Of a stretch of 64,000 bases of DNA, positions 57,219 to 64,000 are shown one piece after another (positions within the stretch are counted from its first letter, which is position 1; every line of letters begins with the position of its first letter). The position numbers and the translations under genes are program-made. Location: positions 124,001-188,000 of the forward strand of contig JNDT01002383.1 in the NCBI GenBank assembly GCA_000697055.1, given 5' to 3'. The stretch comes from Saksenaea vasiformis B4078 (lineage: Eukaryota > Mucoromycota > Mucoromycetes > Mucorales > Saksenaeaceae). Below the pieces are notes generated by a model. The model worked only from the letters and a program-made list of their open reading frames with translations, did not search any database and was not told the origin of the DNA.

Positions 57219-57224
57219 AAAAAA
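57219..57224 (-). terminator. RNA polymerase III terminator of tRNA-Gln
   Basis: Read on the minus strand, TTTTTT follows the tRNA 3' end after a 5-base spacer, the standard Pol III stop signal. A second T-run follows at 57211-57216. Confidence 0.85.
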
Positions 57225-57229
57225 TTCAA

Positions 57230-57300
57230 GGTCCTGCCGAGATTCGAACTCGGATAATGAGATTCAGAGTCTCATATGCTAACCCTTACATCACAGAACC
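57230..57300 (-). tRNA. tRNA-Gln (anticodon CTG)
   Basis: 71 nt, no intron. The acceptor stem pairs GGTTCTG with CAGGACC (one G-T pair). The D-arm contains AGGGTTAGCAT. The anticodon stem is TGAGA/TCTCA with loop CTCTGAA, giving anticodon CTG (reads CAG, Gln). The T-arm is CCGAG-TTCGAAT-CTCGG. The internal B box GGTTCGAATCC-like core (GAGTTCGAATC) is intact. A Pol III T-run lies just downstream. CCA is not encoded. Confidence 0.95.
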
Positions 57301-58763
57301 TTTCTGGTTTTTCGTGGGTTACATGATCCATCAAAAGGACATGCTCAAATGATATTTAGAAAGCTGTAAGGAAATGTAAAAAAGATTTTAAAAAATACAA
57401 AAGATAATAGTTTTATATATTTATAATAAAAAAGTAGTAAAAAATAGTTAAATAAAAAAAAATAAAAAAAAAGAAATAATAAAAAAAAGTAATAATAAAG
57501 AAGTGATAGTAGGAAAGTAATAATAAGAAAGCAATAGTAAGGAAGCAGTAGTAAGAAAGTGGCAGTAAGAAAGTAATAGTAAAGAAGTAGTAGTAAAGAA
57601 GCAGTAGTAAAGAAGCGGTAGTAAAAAAGCAGTAGTAAAGAGGTAGTAGTAAGGAAGTGGTAGTAAGGAAGCAGTAGAAAAAAGTGGCAGTAAGGAAGCA
57701 GCAGTAAAAAAAAAAAATTGCAAAAAAAGAAGACTATTTTCATAGTTTTTTTTTTCAGCATCTCTTTTAAAATGCTCATGCCGAATGTTACCACTGCTGT
57801 TGTAATTGCTACTTTGCCAAATAACTCCTCTAATTACTAATTAGTTGCATGTTATATTACTTTAGTCAGTACTGCTAGAAGGTACTGAATGAGTCGAGTC
57901 AAAGATCATTAAGCTAATTACTTTCAAATGAATGAATGGCGAACATGGACAAAATAGTGAACAAGTTTCCGCATAACAATACTTTCATCTTTTACTGTTG
58001 TTAATCTTTAAAAGAATGTGATGCTGGTTAAAAAGTATCTGGTATCCACTACACTTCTCTCATTTTTCTTACTGATTCTTTCTTATTTCTTTCCGCTTCA
58101 ACTTGCTGACTATGGACGATTACAAAAACGATCGAGCTAATAATCAAAGTCTTTTATCAAATAGAACCTTCCTAACGTTTGCCTTTACCAGCGAATCTGA
58201 ATGATCGAAATCAACATCAAGTACTGTTCTGCCATAATGCTGAAGTCTACCTTATCTCATCCAAATTACCAGGATAACGCCGTAAAAGAATGCTATCTCA
58301 TTATTCTTTCCTTTCTATGCAGTCAAATTCAGTTTGTTATTCTTGCTTCAGTATGAAAGAATTTTACATAAAGGACAACAACGATATCATATTGAGAGGC
58401 GGATGTCCAGAAGTTTTGTAGATATGAGATTGTTTTCCGAATCAAAAGATGACGAATAAATATGCAACGTTTGAGCGGCCGCTGATGTTCTAAGAAATGT
58501 GATTGATTGAAATGATCGCCGCTGTACGATAGCATAAACGCTTCTAAAGTGGACGCACTAGTTTTATTTAGAAGGGGTCGTTTGAAAGAAATGACGTGTG
58601 ATGTGCGCGAACATGCAGCATTTACTAAACTTTCGGACGTTCCGATGAGACACGACCATCCTCCAGAGTAAAAGCAAGAAATAGTTAATATAAAAATAAA
58701 TTTTAATAGTCTGGTTTTTGACAGATGATTCAAAACATGGAAACTCTAATATGACATCCATCT
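57301..58763. other. Spacer with minisatellite, upstream of the tRNA
   Basis: Contains an A/T-rich tract (57340-57470), the 14-bp minisatellite and then about 1 kb of unremarkable AT-rich DNA. The minus-strand open stretch 58329-58733 starts hydrophobic (LLKFIFILTISCFYSGGW) but has no ATG and no homologue I know, so I do not call it a gene. Confidence 0.4.
57507..57712 (+). repeat. 14-bp minisatellite, about 14 imperfect units
   Basis: Units of the form AGTAAAGAAGCAGT repeat in head-to-tail order at 14-bp spacing (AGTAAAGAAGTAGT, AGTAAAGAAGCGGT, AGTAAAAAAGCAGT, AGTAAAGAGGTAGT, AGTAAGGAAGTGGT and so on). One or two units deviate in length. Strand asymmetry is complete: purine-rich on the plus strand. 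A diverged edge extends to about 57475. Confidence 0.88.
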
Positions 58764-61700
58764 TTAAAGATTACGCATTGGAACATGATCTTTTTCCTGT
58801 GGATTCAGTTGTCGCTGCGAGTTGGTGTCACTGGAGAAGCTTCCAATACTTTGACGATGATTGAACATGTGTGCAAATCCGTTATTATCTGTGGCTGATC
58901 TGTCAGCCGGTCCTCTCATACTACCCTTGTTGGCGTTGTCGAGAGATCGGAACACTTCATCGTCCACGTAGTAAGCCTTAAAAAGAAGTTCCAGCGTCTG
59001 CATACGTTGCTCAACTCGAGAGATACGTTGTGTTTCAGGTTCATAACCCAAATTATTCATGTCGTTGGTGCTGAATCGTTGATGCACAGGGTGTACGAGT
59101 GGAATACCGGCTTCAGTCGTCTTGAACTGCGATTGAAGGCTGCGTAAAATAGAGCGCTTCATGTCACCAACGGACCATCGATGGACAACTCCCCAAGGAG
59201 AGCGAGGCCGGAAACCAAATAGCCATGTCTGGACTGCGATCAACAATCCAAAGATACCTCCGACAAAGCCAAGTGCATTAACCAATGTATACATCTTGAC
59301 TTCACGGTCAATAATCTCGACATAAGCTTCAGGGAAAATGCCAACGAAGGCAATTGAACTGTGGACCTGATTGTAGCGCGGGTTCGGCGCCTCCTCTCTG
59401 AAGTTACTGGCAACTTCGGGTGTGTTGTTTTGGAGTGGTGCGAATCCGACGTAGTTCCAGCCCACGTCTTGGAGATAGCGATGGTTCGATAATTCGTAAC
59501 TGAGTGCGCTGTAGGTAGAAGGTTTGATCGTGTAAATGTTGGTCGCTTGGATATCATTACGTTCGGCATTCTTCCAGCTGATCACATCAGCGTCAGACAT
59601 AAGAACTGTACTTTCGTCAACAATGTTGTACACTTTCGCATTGGGATCCATCTGTCGGGGATACAGAGAAACGTGCACTCGACCGTATACAATGGACTGA
59701 TCTCCGTACATGGTGAAGAGCATGCGTGAACCGTTGTTGGCGCCAGAGGTTGATGTCAATTGGAACGTCTCTGGTGCTCTGAAAAGGAAGCAGTTGACTT
59801 CACCAAGATTATCTGAAAATGTTGGCTGGAACAAGCTCATGTTCAAACGTCTAATGAAGGGTGAACAGCTGTACCCGTTGTCGGTCTGGCAAGTAACACC
59901 AGGGTTTCTAGCATCGAGTGCGTTTGGATACATGGGGTATCCATCAAAACAGAAACGAACGTCTGTATTGGTTGTATAAGTTTCGTGTGCAATGAATGAA
60001 AGAGTGACACTTTACCAGGAACTTCCACGCTAGCAGCCGAATTTTCGATACGTTGAGTGACGTTTGGACTCTCGATCGATTGGCGGATAACAAAGACCAT
60101 GAACATGATGAACAAGAACAAGAAAAACACTTGGAATACAATACGCGTTGTTTCTGCCCAGACAGGCTCACCAGTACTATGAAAGAAAGGATGAGTCTCA
60201 TGTAACATAAAAATGTTTGTGAACCTACCGAGGCTTCCAGATATCAGAGTGGATCTGTTTGAACAAAGCACGCACGTATTTCTGGAATCGCCAGAGCAGG
60301 AACAGGATAATGGCAGCCAGCACCACAGCGGCTACCGTTACACCTGCGATCAAACCTCCAGAGATACCGGGTCCTTGGTTATCAGCCGATGGATTAAATG
60401 ATTGCAGCCATGCGTTGCCATTAACATCCAAGACATTGATATCGTTGTAGTAGGTATTGGTGGCCTCGCCTAGATACTGCGTTTTAGTTATCAAACGTGC
60501 TCCGACAGCAAAACATACCAAATGCGACCGTCAAGTATTGGTTGTTCACAAGCATGGCAGCACTGTTTGTTCGACGGGAGGGAGCAATGCCCTTGGTATT
60601 TGGCACTTGCCATGTCCAAGTCTTAGTATCCAAAATCGCAATGGCATTGAGGTACTGTCGCTGTCGTTCGTTAGCACCGTTGTCACCTAACAATAAAGAT
60701 CGGACCAATGAACAGGCTGTGTAACCTAAACGAAGCACTGATCGTTACCTCCAAAGATGATGATTTTATCATCGGATGCTGCAATAAAAAAATAAAAGAG
60801 GTAAGTCAGAATACCAAGTAGGAAGTTTTCTTTTTATAGCACGTACTGACGACAGCGTTATGACCGGAACGAGTTGACGGATAGGAGCTGCCGCTAGCAG
60901 CTGTTACGGGTTGGGCTGTCCACTTGTCTGTCGAAGGGTTGTATACGTGTACAACGTTCATGGCTGCAAGTACTGGAGATCCGTTCTGTGCTGTGGTCGT
61001 AAGGCCACCGATAGTGACGAGATTACCGTTACTGTAGACATTAGAAAGAAAAATTAGTCGGGATCACAAAGAACATGGATCAATTTCCCTGAGCACGTGT
61101 GGTTATTTTCGGAAAAAGGGAAACTCACCTCAGAAGAGAAGTAGTGTGTCCATAACGTCCCATTGCAGCATCGGAAAGTTTCTTGAAACCCGTATTAGCC
61201 GGAGTAAACAGGTAGAAATCAGAAAAGATATTAAAGTTATCTGTGGCAGCGCCTCCATAGATGTACACGTTGTTATTTTTGTCGGCGGTTGCACTAAACC
61301 ACTTTCGATTTACAGGAATGTTGCTTGCATTCGTTTGCGTGTTGCTAGGTGACGGATGCCATTGATGGGTATCGAACTGGTAGACGTATATCTGAAGAGC
61401 GCTCTGACTGGTGATTTGGCCTGTTGGTGGTGGTGGTGGTGCAGTCGTCGTCTGGTTGGCTGTTTGGTTCGTCGCGGGAGGAGGCGCTTGGTTGGTAGTT
61501 GGTGGTGGGAAGGCGCCGCCAAGGACCAACATACTTTGTCCAGTAGTTGACATAACAGCCTGCGAATAGACAGAGCCAGGAGGAGTGCCCTGTTGCGGCA
61601 GTTCCTCCCAGGTAAATGTATCTGCGACCTGCGTCAACTGGTACAACTTGTTCGTATACCGAGAAGTCGCGGTCTCGCCACCATACACAATAAGAGAGTT

Positions 61701-61826
61701 ATTGCGTTGTGCGTAAGCCATGCCGCCTTGGAAAGGCAGGTTGGCAATGTAGTTAGAAACATCAAAGTATCCGTGAACTGAAGATATTGTGGCCAAGGCC
61801 ACAAGAAAGAGGATGAAGCCCTTCAT
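58764..61826 (-). CDS. Kelch-repeat multi-pass membrane protein
   Basis: Seven exons (61129-61826, 60847-61031, 60749-60778, 60519-60686, 60229-60469, 60016-60176, 58764-59962) give 893 residues. A signal peptide (1-19, FILFLVALATISSVHG) precedes kelch blades marked by LIVYGGE, MLVLGGAF, VYIYGGAA, LVTIGGL, IIIFGGD and VAFGGE. One blade is interrupted by a Pro/Asn/Thr-rich linker with N-glycosylation sites. A membrane segment follows at about 398-422 (GLIAGVTVAAVVLAAIILFLLW), a second at about 453-472 and a third near 730-755 (LVNALGFVGGIFGLLIAVQTW). Between the second and third is an extracellular-type domain with paired Cys (VRFCFDGYP, GVTCQTDNGYSCSPF, VNCFLF). The cytosolic tail is about 130 residues and basic. 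The kelch ectodomain, membrane anchors and tail suggest a cell-surface sensor or receptor; function is unknown. The architecture appears in fungi of this lineage as far as I recall. Start at 61826 opens the signal peptide directly. Confidence 0.88.
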
Positions 61827-62507
61827 GAGCCAATGTTAGAGGACCACTAAAGACGTTGGAGAAGGAAAGAGAATAGATGTGAGAGAGAAAGAATGGAGGG
61901 GAACCAGAACGAAGGTGGAAGAGAAGGAAAGAAAAAGGAGCACGGCGGAGGAAGGGGCGAGATTGCACAGCAGATAGAAAAAGGAGGTTTGGCAGATTGA
62001 CACCCGAACCAAGCGGGGATCAAAATAGAAAAAGAACGAAAGATTCTGCAAAGAATCCTCTATTTCCTACTAAATGGTTCATTTCTATTCTATTATCGTT
62101 TACTATCCGCCAGTTTCATATTATTTCATCTGATGCTATCTAATCATCAAACTCTCGAACTTTTCGCTTCATTTTAAAATCTGGGACTTTAATTAGCAAT
62201 TGGCCAATCAAAATTGCGCACCATGTCGCTCCCCCAAAACAGTAGCGTAGCACACCTACTCGGGCCCCTTGGATTTTTTCTTTTTTCGCTTTCCATCTCG
62301 GCTCAAGGCGCCTTGCTCCGCTCATAACGCTCGTAGATCTTTTTAGCTATCATTTATTTACCCGATCACTGCTACTCTTGGCGTTTTTCCGACTTTTTGT
62401 TCTTTGTGTTCTCGATCGAATGTGGATGCTACAGGTAAAGCTTACGTGGACAATCCTGAGCGGCCAAAGTAACTTTAATAAAATCATACCGAGTTACACT
62501 TGTGAAT
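61827..62507. promoter_or_regulatory. Divergent intergenic region of the kelch gene
   Basis: Promoter of the kelch-membrane gene (minus) and of the next plus-strand reading frame. A GAGAGAAAGAATGGAGGGG-type purine tract lies at 61855-61960. CGCCTTGCTCCGCTCATAACG-like GC-rich DNA lies near 62310. No coding exon is seen. Confidence 0.45.
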
Positions 62508-62807
62508 ATGGAAGTACAACTTGACGAATATCGAGAATGCAGCTTCTTCCACGTCTTACAAAAATTAATGCGTGCACCCGTCCCTTATGGAAGTGTTGTG
62601 ATCCCAGCATTAACTAAAGCACCACAGTGTGTGAGGTAAATTCATCCTAGCTATCCCACAAATCGATGAATCATTCCTCTATAGTAGCCCTAACGGATAA
62701 AGCGGTTAACACTATTAAAATTGTTGACTGAAACAGCATGAGAGATGTTTGTCAAGTCAAACGACGATGGAGTTTGAAATTTGTTCGTCCCTCCGAAATC
62801 TTGGCCA
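62508..62807 (+). CDS. 5' exons of an unassigned gene (incomplete model)
   Basis: Exon 62508-62635 (MEVQLDEYRECSFFHVLQKL...) ends at a GTAAAT donor, and a second exon 62737-62807 (...SMRDVCQVKRRWSLKFVRPS) is in frame through a canonical AACAG acceptor. The next donor would be GTAAGC at 62808. Downstream protein-like pieces (about 62828-62974; 63205-63260 with NFDIQVVAGLAWECG; 63380-63510 with YQWVAEIHMHGDGIEEDD) could be further exons, but I could not chain them in one frame. No family is recognised. The gene may be multi-exon and run to about 63.8 kb or be partly decayed. Confidence 0.4.
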
Positions 62808-64000
62808 GTAAGCGGCATGTTTCACAGTAGTCATCGCGAAAGAGCTTTCCAGAAGGCACTGGTTTAAAAGCTATGTATTAAAATACCGAGTGATGCGTGT
62901 ACGTCGTAAATATTGCTCTGCTATCCTCCAGTGCGAAATGGTATTGCAAAGCGACATTGCAGCTGTCTAGATTGAAGACCAACGCGCTATGTACTTCGTG
63001 GGGACATGTACCAGTTAAAGATACTGGTGCACACTTATGTGATAGAAGGTATTTTACCATGTACTTACGCTGTAGACGTATGAGTATCCAAAGTGATAGA
63101 GGTGCCCTTTGTGCGGCGAACGTCCGCAAAGCGTTATCTTTTTCAAAACAAGATATTTACTGTATAGCTATTCGTTAGCCTGTACTTTCTAATTTCGTTC
63201 AGGACAGAGCAATTTCGACATACAAGTCGTTGCTGGTCTAGCATGGGAATGTGGCAACGGTAAAGAACGCCATTTTCATGCTCATCACATGCTGATGCGT
63301 TTTATAAGCCAACTAGTAGATTTCCAGTTAACCTTTAGATTATTCTGAAGGCGTTACATGATGTGGTACATAGGTTGTGTATCAGTGGGTCGCAGAGATC
63401 CATATGCATGGTGACGGAATCGAAGAAGATGACTGTAGCTTCGGACATTATACACAAGGAGGAATAATATCCGTTGCCTTGGATCAATATCTCAGGTTAT
63501 TAACGTGCAGAACGCATGCGTTTCATGTACAGATATTGCTAATAGAAACAGGGGTCCTTTGAATGTTTCAAACATTTGTGTGCACTTTATTTGATTGTCT
63601 TATTTTGCCCATGAGGATCTCCTATTTGGCAAAACTATAGTTTGACGCGTGATTATTTTTAGGTCCTATTGTACAAGAATTGGGCCCATCAAGCTCAATT
63701 AATAGCATCCTCGTGCCATTTATGGAAACCCCCGCTTTACGTGTTTTTCTTTTGGCCCAGGTTTTAGATCGGTCTTTTCATATGACAAAGAAATAAAGGA
63801 CCGCAAGGAGCTTGATCCATGTCTAGACCGACCGGCTCAGTCTTATTGTTCTTGCTTCCAAAACAATACTTTTGTCTACAGCAATCATGGGAATGCAGCA
63901 GATTAAACAAATTTGCTAATCAAAGAATTTGTTGGTGCTACCTTTTTGTACGACCAGCTATTATCGCGTGAAAACTGCCAACGTCTACAGCGCTTGAGCC
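62808..64000. other. Unresolved 3' end of the window
   Basis: Several short protein-like frames on the plus strand suggest exons of the gene begun at 62508, separated by plausible introns. A complete model could not be built. No RNA gene or repeat is recognised. Confidence 0.3.

Noticed and set aside
57345..57794. 149-codon hydrophobic minus-strand frame that looks like a membrane protein
   Set aside because: It is the translation of a 14-bp minisatellite without stops; composition is only Leu/Tyr/Phe/Thr/Ser.
1..64000. CRISPR arrays, bacterial operons, prophage or riboswitch
   Set aside because: The DNA is eukaryotic with spliceosomal introns; no regularly spaced direct repeats or bacterial signals were seen.

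Overview
The window looks like a piece of nuclear genome from an early-diverging filamentous fungus, most likely a member of the Mucorales (Mucoromycota). The evidence is dense protein-coding genes with many short introns (mostly 45-70 nt, canonical GT...AG), fungal orthologues (TOR, Iml1, Crz1-like, PMC1-type Ca2+-ATPase, eEF1B, YNL011C-type CofD-like protein), an intact Argonaute, and decayed LINE and Tc1-like elements. All exon structures were joined by hand from splice sites, reading frame and family conservation; every joined model sums to a multiple of three. The order-level assignment is an inference.

Layout: 1.7-2.7 kb, a secreted CAP/PR-1 protein (+). 3.6-11.7 kb, a complete 17-exon TOR kinase (-), divergent from a Crz1-like zinc-finger factor at 13.0-14.1 kb (+). 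15.0-18.4 kb, an unassigned protein and an Sld2/DRC1-like protein with three copies of the Sld2 N-terminal module (both -). 19.2-21.2 kb, a candidate 66-residue gene and a decayed reading frame. 23.2-25.0 kb, a mitochondrial-type PPR protein (+). 25.1-28.2 kb, a transposon graveyard. 29.1-30.3 kb, a bHLH-zipper factor (+), convergent with Iml1/DEPDC5 at 30.9-36.5 kb (-). 37.9-40.8 kb, a syntaxin-like protein, eEF1B-alpha and a small basic protein. 41.0-48.2 kb, Argonaute and a PMC1-type calcium pump (both -). 49.6-50.8 kb, an orphan protein. 52.9-54.7 kb, a CofD-like protein (+). 54.7-58.8 kb is gene-poor and holds a tRNA-Gln(CTG) and a 14-bp minisatellite. 58.8-61.8 kb, a kelch/transmembrane protein (-). 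The last 1.5 kb holds an unresolved exon series.

Two signalling themes recur. TOR and Iml1 (the GATOR1/SEACIT brake on TORC1) are in one window, and a Crz1-like factor with a calcineurin-docking motif lies on the same segment as a PMC1-type pump, which is a classical Crz1 target in yeast. Nothing here is a physical operon, so co-location may be chance. The most unusual items are the triplicated Sld2 module, the 16- and 17-nt terminal coding exons of TOR and Argonaute, and the syntaxin-like protein with a shortened SNARE region.
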